Of a DNA stretch of 52,647 bases, positions 1 through 7,712 are shown one piece after another. The translations under genes and the position numbers were made by a program. The stretch lies in contig CAZRBY010000014.1 of NCBI GenBank assembly GCA_964598495.1, forward strand, positions 1 to 52,647. Direction: 5' to 3'. This DNA is from Cacconaster sp964598495 (GTDB lineage Bacteria; Bacteroidota; Bacteroidia; Bacteroidales; UBA932). Below the pieces are notes generated by a model that did no database searches, was not told the DNA's origin, and saw nothing but the letters and a program-made list of their open reading frames with translations. Each line of letters starts with the position of its first letter. Positions within the stretch are counted from its first letter, which is position 1.

Positions 1-477
1 GTGGCATTGGGAGAGCTGGACCGGGATGAGTATATTTGCGAATGCGATTACGAAAACGGCTACCTTGAGTTGGCCGGCGGCCACTACGAATGGCAGATGT
101 GTTATTGGAATTTGAATGATGGGCGGAAATTGGTTGCGGTAAACCAGGGCTTTGAAACTGGTCCAAGGCTCCTATTTTTCTATTATGAAGAGGGAGAATT
201 GCGTGAAGATGGAGATTATTCCTTGTGGGAGGATATAACCATAAATTTGGAAGATTTTATTGATGTCTCTCAACTGCATCCTGATATAATAGATGATTTG
301 AGAGAAAATGTCGAAAGCTTAAAGTACATACTATATTATCAATTACCACAAGAAGGAACAGCTATAAAAGTACATATTGACTATGAAGAAGTAATAGAAG
401 ATTTCGAGTCTATTCCTTACGAAGCATTTAAGGAGTTAACTCTCACATGGATAGATGAAAAATGGGTAAAACAGTAA
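1..477 (+). CDS. Hypothetical protein, N-terminus cut by window edge
   Basis: An open frame runs from the first base to a TAA at 475-477. It is a paralog of the protein at 1883-2818: both share a block with an acidic stretch, then MCYWNL-[NE]-DG-x-KL-[VI]-AV, and a later GT-[AS]-[IV] strand. Alignment places residue 1 here about 50 residues into the paralog, which begins with a lipoprotein signal peptide. The true start therefore lies upstream of the window, and the GTG at position 1 is probably an internal Val codon. The protein is very acidic and rich in Tyr and Trp. I recognise no named domain. It lies 7 bp upstream of the next gene, so it is probably cotranscribed with the following three secreted proteins. 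The function is unknown. Confidence 0.7.
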   Translation: MALGELDRDEYICECDYENGYLELAGGHYEWQMCYWNLNDGRKLVAVNQGFETGPRLLFFYYEEGELREDGDYSLWEDITINLEDFIDVSQLHPDIIDDLRENVESLKYILYYQLPQEGTAIKVHIDYEEVIEDFESIPYEAFKELTLTWIDEKWVKQ

Positions 478-484
478 AGTACCT

Positions 485-1297
485 ATGAAAACAAAACTGA
501 TTATTATGACATTAGCACTCCTCTCCTCTCCCGGATGCACAAACGCACAGACAAAAGAATTGTCATCCGTGTCATACCACCGTTCCGGTATGCGTTTTGA
601 TGACTGTACCGATATTAGGGTTAATAAAACTGCGGACACCTATACCCTNNNNNNNNNNGTTTTTGAAACAGGTCGCGACGAGAACAATACGATAAGTTTT
701 GAGATAGAGAAAAGCGACTTTGATGAGTTGGCAACTATTGTTTTCGGGATGAGTAAACCGCGCAAAGAACGCCACGGTTATGTACGTGATTTAATGAAAT
801 CCCTTCAGGTATCATTTATTAAAAACGGCAAAACTGTTTATCTCAATTATTCTATCAATCAACGCAAAAACAAGAGAACTGCTGAATTGGAGAAACAAGC
901 GGTTAATTTGATGTATGATTGGATTGACAGGTACAAGAAACAATTTGAAATTCGCTTTAATTACAGCAAGGGCATTGCCACTCCTACTGAAATTTTCGCA
1001 CATGCCGAGCCTGCCGATCTGGTGGAAGATCTGGGCGTCTTCACAGAACGCCTTGACCCCGATAGAAATATTCAATGTGGAGGAAGAAATGACTACTCCC
1101 ATCGCTGGCGCGCCTTAAAACCCGGCATTGTTACCGTTTGGCTCCATGAATTGAGTTTAGGGCACGACGACGTTAGTAATTTCACAAAAGACTACGAACC
1201 TTCCGCCTGCTATATCATCGACGAAAACCTGCATGTGCGTTATTCTAAAGAGGAAACGGAAGCGGCACAGGAAAGATTTAAAAAACGCAAAAAATGA
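485..1297 (+). CDS. Hypothetical secreted protein or lipoprotein (interrupted by Ns)
   Basis: The 270-residue protein starts with a short signal peptide (basic MKTK, hydrophobic core, then SSPGC near residue 18), which looks like a loose lipobox. An N-run at 649-658 hides about four residues near position 55 but keeps the frame. The mature part is mixed alpha/beta and strongly charged, with a central helix rich in Lys, Arg and Glu (about residues 95-150) and a Lys/Arg/Glu-rich C-terminal tail. I do not recognise the family. The stop codon overlaps the next start (ATGA at 1294-1297), so the two genes are translationally coupled. The context is a run of four small exported proteins. Confidence 0.7.
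   Translation: MKTKLIIMTLALLSSPGCTNAQTKELSSVSYHRSGMRFDDCTDIRVNKTADTYTXXXXVFETGRDENNTISFEIEKSDFDELATIVFGMSKPRKERHGYVRDLMKSLQVSFIKNGKTVYLNYSINQRKNKRTAELEKQAVNLMYDWIDRYKKQFEIRFNYSKGIATPTEIFAHAEPADLVEDLGVFTERLDPDRNIQCGGRNDYSHRWRALKPGIVTVWLHELSLGHDDVSNFTKDYEPSACYIIDENLHVRYSKEETEAAQERFKKRKK
649..658. other. Assembly gap (10 Ns)
   Basis: There are ten Ns inside the secreted-protein gene at 485-1297. The frame continues across the gap, but a fixed 10-N length is typical of a scaffolding placeholder, so the true distance is unknown. Confidence 0.95.
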
Positions 1298-1851
1298 AAA
1301 TCACAAAGTTATTTTTAGTTATTGTCGCTACTTGCCTTTGCAACTTAATGTTTGGGCAAACTAATCAAAGTGCGGAAAAAACCATACAAGAGATCAGGAA
1401 AGAGTATAATCTCGTTAAGTCGCAAATAGCCACCTTGGAGAAGGATGGCTATGCCGGCGAACTGTTTTGCCTGCACACTATCGACAATAAGTATGGAAAA
1501 TCCTATCCGGGTGTCGGAGAGTATCGGGGAGAAATCTTTTTTTACTACGAAGCAGAGGGAGGCTATCCGCCAATTTTGTGTATGGTCATCGAGAAAGTGA
1601 AGTCTGCCGGTAATACCATTTACTTTGAAGCTCTTTACAATGAGGAGGGTCAGGTGCTGTTTATTTTTGAAAAAAACGAGTACGACAACAATATAGCCAA
1701 ACGCTTTTATTTTAAAGATGGTTCTATTGTTAAATACAGCGAAAATAATGTGGATATAAAATTGGACACCATATCGGATGAGACTATTTGGATATACCGT
1801 GCGGCTTCAGCTCACAAGACAAGATTTGATCTCTTTTTTGAAGTAGAATAA
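1294..1851 (+). CDS. Hypothetical secreted protein
   Basis: This 185-residue protein has a clear Sec signal peptide: MKITK, a hydrophobic core, and probable cleavage after FGQ near residue 22. There is no lipobox cysteine at a convincing position, so a periplasmic or secreted soluble protein is likely. A short helical region (residues 23-55, rich in Lys, Glu and Ile) precedes beta-strand-rich sequence with many Tyr and Phe residues. The start ATG overlaps the preceding stop by 4 bp. I recognise no catalytic motif. The family resembles small Bacteroidetes exported proteins that read out as beta-sandwich-like, but that is inference. Confidence 0.7.
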   Translation: MKITKLFLVIVATCLCNLMFGQTNQSAEKTIQEIRKEYNLVKSQIATLEKDGYAGELFCLHTIDNKYGKSYPGVGEYRGEIFFYYEAEGGYPPILCMVIEKVKSAGNTIYFEALYNEEGQVLFIFEKNEYDNNIAKRFYFKDGSIVKYSENNVDIKLDTISDETIWIYRAASAHKTRFDLFFEVE

Positions 1852-1882
1852 ACATTTAAAATCATTTAAAAATTATAAGACC

Positions 1883-2818
1883 ATGAAAACTGCTATGAAA
1901 AAATTCACTGTGCTTGTGCTGTTCTTTATGACGGTGATTGGAGCAACATCATGTGCAAATTCACAGAAAGAAGTAGATGTAAAAGCACTCTTCGATTTGA
2001 TGCCTGCTGAGGCTTTTATTATGACAGACTGGGAGACGCCTGCCGAGTTGGAAGAATATATGGCGGTATGCGACAATGAGAACAGATACCTCAGATTGGA
2101 GTTTGAAGACCAAGTCAGTTGGGAAATGTGCTATTGGAACCTGGAAGATGGCAACAAACTGATTGCTGTCGGCTATGTCGGAGGATTCGGTTATTATATT
2201 TACAGTAATGGAAAAATAACTTCCACAACAGACTTTGGAGTAGAAGAGATGCGCCGTTCAGTTGAAAACAGCATCGCCATGAATCCTTACGATAATTGGA
2301 TTGACTTCTACGTTCCCCGACACGGGACTTCGGTTTACATCTCCGTCAATCGTCAGGATTTCATGATTTATAAATGGGAAAATGAGCAGTTTGTACAAAT
2401 AAGAGATTATCCCACCCAAAACAGCACTCACCAGGGACTTGTTGAAGGATTTGCTTCTGCACTTATCAGTGCCGATGCAGACCGTTGTTTTCAATATGTT
2501 GAACCTAGTTATGCTGCATATCAATGTATGGATTTTTTTGAGGGAAATATTGAAGAGTTTATATGTGACTTAATTGCAGGCGAAAATGAACAAGGCCCCA
2601 TAAAACCTGCAAAACTGAGCGACATCAAAACAGCAACCTACCGCTACACTCCCGAAGACGGATTTGCCAACCACATTATTCTTATCGAACTGAATGACGG
2701 CCGCTCCTATACCTATTATCCTAGTCTGGTAACGGTTGAAATTTTCGAAATGCGCGAAAATGGAGAGGATGGAGAACTAAAAACAAGAATTCCATATATT
2801 ACCGACTGGATGGGATAA
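1883..2818 (+). CDS. Hypothetical lipoprotein, paralog of the first gene
   Basis: This 311-residue lipoprotein has a signal peptide ending in an ATSC-type lipobox at about residue 24, which predicts lipid anchoring. Residues 50-160 are the same fold as the partial protein at 1-477: the shared core carries WEMCYWNLEDG followed by KLIAV and a GTSVYISVN strand. A second domain of about 130 residues at the C-terminus, with charged and aromatic sequence, has no equivalent in the truncated paralog, which ends earlier. The start ATG at 1883 fits the signal peptide. It lies 31 bp after the previous gene and ends the run of four plus-strand exported proteins; a terminator-like hairpin follows at 2928-2966. 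The function is unknown. Confidence 0.75.
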   Translation: MKTAMKKFTVLVLFFMTVIGATSCANSQKEVDVKALFDLMPAEAFIMTDWETPAELEEYMAVCDNENRYLRLEFEDQVSWEMCYWNLEDGNKLIAVGYVGGFGYYIYSNGKITSTTDFGVEEMRRSVENSIAMNPYDNWIDFYVPRHGTSVYISVNRQDFMIYKWENEQFVQIRDYPTQNSTHQGLVEGFASALISADADRCFQYVEPSYAAYQCMDFFEGNIEEFICDLIAGENEQGPIKPAKLSDIKTATYRYTPEDGFANHIILIELNDGRSYTYYPSLVTVEIFEMRENGEDGELKTRIPYITDWMG

Positions 2819-2927
2819 GAAATAGATACATTGTCACCAGCAAAAAAGTCATATCAGAATAGCATTCACTTACCGAGACATCCTTGACTGCTGATTTTTA
2901 ATGTTCTGACATAGTTTGTGCTATATC

Positions 2928-2966
2928 AAAAAACACGCCGCAAACAGTTGTTTACGGCGCGTTTTT
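2928..2966. terminator. Bidirectional intrinsic terminator
   Basis: A 10-bp stem with one mismatch (CGCCGCAAAC at 2936-2945 against GTTTACGGCG at 2950-2959) has a 4-nt loop. It is flanked by A's on the left and T's on the right, so it reads as a terminator on both strands between two convergent genes. Confidence 0.85.
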
Positions 2967-2981
2967 ACATTGTTCTATATT

Positions 2982-5900
2982 TTATTTTGTGGTTTTTAAA
3001 TTAGCCCAAGCCTCAGTTCCATCATCTTTCTTAAGATAAAACTGCAGTGTGTATTGATCGCCTCCCGGACTCTTTGTGGACGGAGTCGTGGAAGACCTGT
3101 TGAGTTGAATTGCACCATTCACGATATTGTCACTCGAAAAATTAACACTAACCCAATCATTCCACGATGAGGCTTCGGGATTCATGATATGCATAAAGCC
3201 GACAAACAGGTTTCTCCACGCCGGACTATTTATATCAATCATCTGACCTAACATACTTTCTGTAAAACCGGTTATGCGTCCATAATGTATGGTAGCCAAT
3301 TCGGGATATTTCTCCTTACACCATTCCACATAATAGGTCCCATCATCCCTTTTCACCACCTCCACATAATCGAGTTCCCCTTTCACAACCTNNNNNNNNN
3401 NNNNNNNNNNNNNNNNNNNATCGTCTTCCTCCGCCGGTGCAGTTATTTCAGCTTTGACAGAACCACCCCATTTGACAGGCACATTGGTCTTAAATTCTGC
3501 CGTTACACTTCCTTCGGTGAAATCTTCTTCTGCCGTAAAGACAATATCTACCGTACCATCCGGTGCAGTTACACCGGAAGCAGGGCAGGTGCCGCCGACA
3601 GCTGTAAATGTAAGGGTTTGACCTTGTACAGGAGACCATTCGCCTGTTAAGGAAGAGAAGGTTTCGAGTTTGAATGAAATCGGCGCTTTTCCCTCCTCAC
3701 CTATAATCTGTGATGTAGGATTGGCAGTCAAGCGGAAGTTGATGATTTCAGCCTCCCATAGTTCAGCTTCAACCGGGTCTTCCTCTTCATCTCCAAGCAC
3801 GACCTCTGCCTTGACATTGCCTTCATCCGTGCTGGTAAGTGTAAAGGTTACCTCTGTATTCCCCTCGCTATCGGTAAAAGCATACTCTTTATCCAAAGTG
3901 CCTCCCTCCGCCTCGAAATGAACCAGCAGACGCGACCCATTGTAAGCAGTGCCGGTGAGGTGATTTTTATTGAGAGCGTGGTATTTGATCAGTTTGGTTT
4001 CGCCGGTGGTCATCTGAGTCGGTGTCTCTGTATTGAGAGTCAATTCGTCAGGAAGGGCTACAATGGGAAGATCAAATATATTAATCGGTTCAATTTCCAC
4101 CAATTTCTCTTCAATGAAGAAAAGATCCAAATTGAGGGCGAGATCGAGGTCAAGTCCGGCAGAGAGTCCGGCATTCCACCCGAAATAACGATTCTCAATT
4201 AAACGCGCATCCGCGGCTGCTTTTATGTAGGGCTTTGGATTGATGGTTGGGCAAAGAACGCTGTAGATTCCTATCTCAATGGAAGGATAGGTAGATACAC
4301 TTCCCTCTATATGTGCGTGTGCGTCAACGGAGGGGTAAATAAGTTCCAATTTCTTTCCTATTTCATAGATGGGTTTACCGCCGGTCTCATGGTCCCATTC
4401 GACACCGAGTTTTGCCGTCATTCCGGCACTAACACCACCTGTAATTGACACTTCGCCTTCTGCTTCAGCACTCAATTCGGCCATAAGATCTGATGAAACA
4501 GATATATATACTGGAACAGCTCCAACCATGAAAGTAAATCGCGTCTTTACAATCTCTTCCTTGAGCGTGAGCTCCTTACTGATCTCCGCACCTGCAGTAG
4601 CTGCAATTTTCAGCGCCAGGTTTATATCAAATCCCCCTTCAAGGCATATACTCAAATGTTGCAGATCGCCTATGCCGACCTCTTCCCATGGCACCTCTCC
4701 GAAATCGAATTCAAAAGTACCCTTAAGTCCCACGTCAAAGTTGCATTGCTCCCAGGTCAGGCTTAGGGGCCCTTGTTCCAACAATGTAGTTCCATCCATA
4801 TTCTTCTCCCAATTAAAGAGTTCTTTGGACATCTCCTGGGAAGCTTTAGTTAAGTCGTAAACGGGAATATATTTATGTCCGTTGAATATCTCTACCCGAC
4901 TCGGTGTGTAGATACGTTCAAACGGAGATCGGGTCGTTACTCCGGATTCCGTGGAGAGAGTAAATTTACAGTTCTTGAATAGGTGCCCCATCTTACCCTC
5001 AGTGGTTTTCACCGACAAGGTGCCGCCCTCTTTCGTTTGGGTTACGGAAGAAACTATCCGAATGTGATAATCTCCTGATTCATCGGGAACAATAAGCACG
5101 TCATTCTTCTTAATGGGCGGAACATTCGATTTGAAAACAATTTCGATATCCCCGGAAACCGCATTGAACGTTTGAGATGTCACATTCTGCTCCCAGTCGA
5201 TGGCAACATATCCGGCCCTTCTTGTAAGATCGGGCTCATTGAAATAATACAAATAATTTGCCTGAGGAGTCATTGATTTACAGGACAACGAATAGACAAA
5301 CGCTTCCTGTTGGGTAATGGTAAACTCAAGATTAGTTGCGGCTTGTGGAAAGAGCGAAACAAAGATCATCTCCTCGCTGCCTGCTTCTTGGTCGCATACT
5401 ACATTGATATAGGAGGGCTCCTCCCCAAGCGTAAAGGAACCTGCTTTAAGGTCAAATGTACCGTCAACAATAATAGTATTACCGCTAACAGTCAATTGAG
5501 AAATCTTCATACTATGCGAACCATCCAACGAAGGGTTTTTAATCCCAAGTACTGCCATCTTGCTGCTGAATGAAAGTGCTAACTTTCCGGATATTGCTTT
5601 TCCGGAAGCACTCATCAACATCGGCATAGTACGCCTGGATTGGTTCTGTATATTTATCTGAAGTTTTCCATTTGTGATCGAGGATGCCTCATATCCGGAA
5701 GCATAGACAAAATATACAGTCTCTCCATTTTTAGGTTCTTCAAATGTGCCTGCCTTCTTAAAACGGGCGGTGCCATCCTCAGCGACATCATTAACTTCAT
5801 AGGTCATCAGGACATCGCCAGTACCATTGTTATAATAGCCTATGATCTTATCCCCTTTCTCCCACTTGGGGGTAAAATTATAATTTCCTTCTGCACCCTC

Positions 5901-6107
5901 GGGCATAGTCTTGACCGAAGACCAATTGGCAATCGTGGCAGAAACCACAAGATCGGTCTTGACGTCGTCAGGTTCATCGGGAATATCCGGTTCGGGTTTG
6001 TCGCAAGAGGAAACAACCGATATAGTTACACAGCCAATAAATAATAGCATCAGCTTTATAATGGCTTTATGCCATCGTCTTAATGGGTTTCTTTGTATGG
6101 TAGTCAT
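2982..6107 (-). CDS. Large fimbrillin-like lipoprotein with C-terminal Ig-like domains
   Basis: This 1041-residue surface lipoprotein has a long basic N-terminus, a hydrophobic core, then VVSSC near residue 35. Residues about 50-300 resemble the Bacteroidetes fimbrillin-like fold: a KWEKGDKI strand, a YFVYAS-type segment and a KMAVLGI-type segment. A middle region (about 300-690) is rich in beta strands with many Ala/Glu/Leu stretches. Two Ig-like (Big_1-type) modules lie near 700-800 and 800-900, each with G-x-T-x-x-x-F-T-x-T patterns. The C-terminal 120 residues form a separate domain. A 28-N run interrupts the gene at 3392-3419 just after an acidic linker. It is monocistronic on the minus strand. 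A role in adhesion or pilus-like structure is inferred from the fold only. Confidence 0.8.
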   Translation of the reverse strand: MTTIQRNPLRRWHKAIIKLMLLFIGCVTISVVSSCDKPEPDIPDEPDDVKTDLVVSATIANWSSVKTMPEGAEGNYNFTPKWEKGDKIIGYYNNGTGDVLMTYEVNDVAEDGTARFKKAGTFEEPKNGETVYFVYASGYEASSITNGKLQINIQNQSRRTMPMLMSASGKAISGKLALSFSSKMAVLGIKNPSLDGSHSMKISQLTVSGNTIIVDGTFDLKAGSFTLGEEPSYINVVCDQEAGSEEMIFVSLFPQAATNLEFTITQQEAFVYSLSCKSMTPQANYLYYFNEPDLTRRAGYVAIDWEQNVTSQTFNAVSGDIEIVFKSNVPPIKKNDVLIVPDESGDYHIRIVSSVTQTKEGGTLSVKTTEGKMGHLFKNCKFTLSTESGVTTRSPFERIYTPSRVEIFNGHKYIPVYDLTKASQEMSKELFNWEKNMDGTTLLEQGPLSLTWEQCNFDVGLKGTFEFDFGEVPWEEVGIGDLQHLSICLEGGFDINLALKIAATAGAEISKELTLKEEIVKTRFTFMVGAVPVYISVSSDLMAELSAEAEGEVSITGGVSAGMTAKLGVEWDHETGGKPIYEIGKKLELIYPSVDAHAHIEGSVSTYPSIEIGIYSVLCPTINPKPYIKAAADARLIENRYFGWNAGLSAGLDLDLALNLDLFFIEEKLVEIEPINIFDLPIVALPDELTLNTETPTQMTTGETKLIKYHALNKNHLTGTAYNGSRLLVHFEAEGGTLDKEYAFTDSEGNTEVTFTLTSTDEGNVKAEVVLGDEEEDPVEAELWEAEIINFRLTANPTSQIIGEEGKAPISFKLETFSSLTGEWSPVQGQTLTFTAVGGTCPASGVTAPDGTVDIVFTAEEDFTEGSVTAEFKTNVPVKWGGSVKAEITAPAEEDDXXXXXXXXXXVVKGELDYVEVVKRDDGTYYVEWCKEKYPELATIHYGRITGFTESMLGQMIDINSPAWRNLFVGFMHIMNPEASSWNDWVSVNFSSDNIVNGAIQLNRSSTTPSTKSPGGDQYTLQFYLKKDDGTEAWANLKTTK
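3392..3419. other. Assembly gap (28 Ns)
   Basis: The Ns lie inside the fimbrillin-like lipoprotein between an acidic Glu/Asp linker and the C-terminal domain. A low-complexity linker repeat could be the cause; the actual length is unknown. Confidence 0.95.
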
Positions 6108-6154
6108 AAGATAATAGTATTAGTTGGGTTAAGTTGAATTTAGAATTTCCGGTT

Positions 6155-6610
6155 TTATTTATTTTGAAACAGAGAAAAGTCAAAATAGACCATTGTTAAT
6201 TCATGGATTGTCTCCTGATTTCCCTTTACTTCAAAAAGCATATCGTCAGGATTGGGTGGTCCCATTTCTGCAACTCTATTGTTGGAGAAAGCATACCCTT
6301 CGACAGGTATCCCCATTATTCCCAAATCAATCTTTTGATTCTCATTTTCATCGTGATAAGCTATAATGATGTACTTACCTTCAGGAAGAGAATCCAGATT
6401 CCAAACAGCAGAGTAGTTTTCAATAGATAGAGACACTGTTTGAATTGCCTCATGTTTGGAAAAGTTCTCCTTTCCGTCGAAAAGAGCCACCATCACTTTT
6501 CCATCGTTGCTTTTCAGATTTTCAAAGCGAACGATTAATGTTCCGTTTTCGGCATGCATCTGAGTGACAAAGAGCACAATTGTACAGGTGAGTAATAATA
6601 AGCGTTTCAT
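6155..6610 (-). CDS. DUF2141 family secreted protein
   Basis: This 151-residue protein has a Sec signal peptide (cleavage near residue 20, after MHA). The mature domain is typical of DUF2141: a GTLIVRFENL strand, then DGKVMVALFDG, and later a YHDENENQKID motif with GIMGIPVEGYAFSNN, which is the family's hallmark. Family members are periplasmic or secreted beta-sandwich proteins of unknown role. It is the last gene of a three-gene minus-strand operon after a membrane protein and a winged-helix regulator, with 17 bp between it and the regulator. This suggests it answers to the same signal as the regulator. Confidence 0.88.
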   Translation of the reverse strand: MKRLLLLTCTIVLFVTQMHAENGTLIVRFENLKSNDGKVMVALFDGKENFSKHEAIQTVSLSIENYSAVWNLDSLPEGKYIIIAYHDENENQKIDLGIMGIPVEGYAFSNNRVAEMGPPNPDDMLFEVKGNQETIHELTMVYFDFSLFQNK

Positions 6611-6627
6611 CGTTTTAATTTGATAAG

Positions 6628-6912
6628 TTATAAATTCAAATATTCTTTTAGCGATTCAACATACTCTTCAAAAGCTTTTATGCCTACTTGCGTAATTTTG
6701 CATACTGTGCGGGTTCGTTTTCCTACAAATCCCCTTTCTACTTCAATATAACCCGCTTCGCTCAACTTATCTATCTGTACGCTCAAGTTCCCCGATGTGG
6801 ACTTGGTTTGCTCTTTCAAATAGACAAAGTCAGCCTCTTCCACCGATATCAATATGGACATTATTGCCAATCGGAGTTCGGAATGAAGTAGGGGATCGAG
6901 TTGTTTAAACAT
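6628..6912 (-). CDS. Winged-helix transcriptional regulator
   Basis: This 94-residue protein consists of one winged-helix DNA-binding domain of the MarR/PadR-like HTH_34 type. Helix-turn-helix sequence lies around residues 28-60 (the TSGNLSVQIDKLSEAGYIEV core), and the wing contains GFVGKRTRTV. The C-terminal helix probably mediates dimer formation. No ligand domain is present. It overlaps the upstream membrane protein by 8 bp, so the two are coupled. A perfect inverted repeat at 7554-7570 in the operon promoter is a good candidate for its own binding site, which would make it an autoregulator. That pairing is inference. Confidence 0.88.
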   Translation of the reverse strand: MFKQLDPLLHSELRLAIMSILISVEEADFVYLKEQTKSTSGNLSVQIDKLSEAGYIEVERGFVGKRTRTVCKITQVGIKAFEEYVESLKEYLNL

Positions 6913-7489
6913 GTTTTCTACCTTTCCAATTTAAAATATGCCCCGGAATAACTTGTACAATTAGGAAAAGGGCTGCAAATACAAGAACTGAATCGAGAGC
7001 ATTGCCCAATATCAGGCAAAAAATTGACAAGAACATTCCTATAAATCCTGCAACAATTAAAGGCACAAACCTAATAATCAGTCCGGTAATTGCCGTTCCT
7101 ATACTGATGAGCAAGGTTACTATAAACAATATTGGAAATCCCTCCATTATAGTGGCGGCCGGTGCAGGAATAAAGGCAGCTATTCCAATTACAATCCATA
7201 CATACATAATTACTTTATCGATGTATGTTGTTACTCCTTTTTTCTCTTTCTTCATACTGATTGTCATTGCCGTAAAACCAATTACAGGAATTAGAAACCA
7301 TAATAAATTCCAGTAATAATTTTGGGTTGACTTGAGTGTAAACCAAACCAGGAGCGAAACAAGTACGGTTGTATAGCCCCAAATAAGAAATGGTATTCCA
7401 TTCCCTCTTTCAATGCGCTGTTGCGTGTTGCGGATCATTCGAGTGATGAGTTCTAAACTCTCCTTCTCATTAAGTTGTTTTTCTTCCAT
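6905..7489 (-). CDS. Multi-pass inner-membrane protein
   Basis: This 194-residue protein starts with a charged cytoplasmic helix (about 1-30; MEEKQLNEKESLELITRMI) and continues with about six predicted hydrophobic segments. The last few residues are basic, ending in KGRKHV. I recognise no enzyme motif. Small membrane proteins encoded just upstream of HTH_34-type regulators are common in Bacteroidetes and may act as sensors or anti-regulators, but nothing here proves this. It is the first gene of the operon. The start ATG at 7489 lies about 50 nt after a well-formed promoter. Confidence 0.8.
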   Translation of the reverse strand: MEEKQLNEKESLELITRMIRNTQQRIERGNGIPFLIWGYTTVLVSLLVWFTLKSTQNYYWNLLWFLIPVIGFTAMTISMKKEKKGVTTYIDKVIMYVWIVIGIAAFIPAPAATIMEGFPILFIVTLLISIGTAITGLIIRFVPLIVAGFIGMFLSIFCLILGNALDSVLVFAALFLIVQVIPGHILNWKGRKHV

Positions 7490-7541
7490 TGTGATAATTA
7501 TTAATAGTGTTATTTGTTCGATTCATTATTGAAATCTGACG

Positions 7542-7573
7542 CAAATATAAATCGGTTTATTTTATAAACCAAA
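7542..7573 (-). promoter_or_regulatory. Promoter with palindromic operator in the spacer
   Basis: Reading the minus strand, TTTG (7573-7570) and TATATTTG (7549-7542) are spaced 20 nt apart, the Bacteroidetes sigma-ABfr arrangement. Within the spacer lies a perfect inverted repeat, GGTTTAT-TTT-ATAAACC (7554-7570). A protein bound there would occlude RNA polymerase. The promoter serves the membrane protein / winged-helix regulator / DUF2141 operon. Confidence 0.75.
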
Positions 7574-7712
7574 TAAATCTCAAAAAACTTTTAATTTTTT
7601 TTCAAAAACAATAAAAAACGAATTTTGAAATAATAATTTCGTCCGATTAATCTTGTAATAGTTTTTGTTTTATATCTTTACTACTATTAGATCAGCAAAC
7701 TACAAATTTATT

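Noticed and set aside
1..477. The GTG at position 1 as a real start codon
   Set aside because: Its paralog carries about 50 more residues with a signal peptide, so the gene is cut by the window edge.
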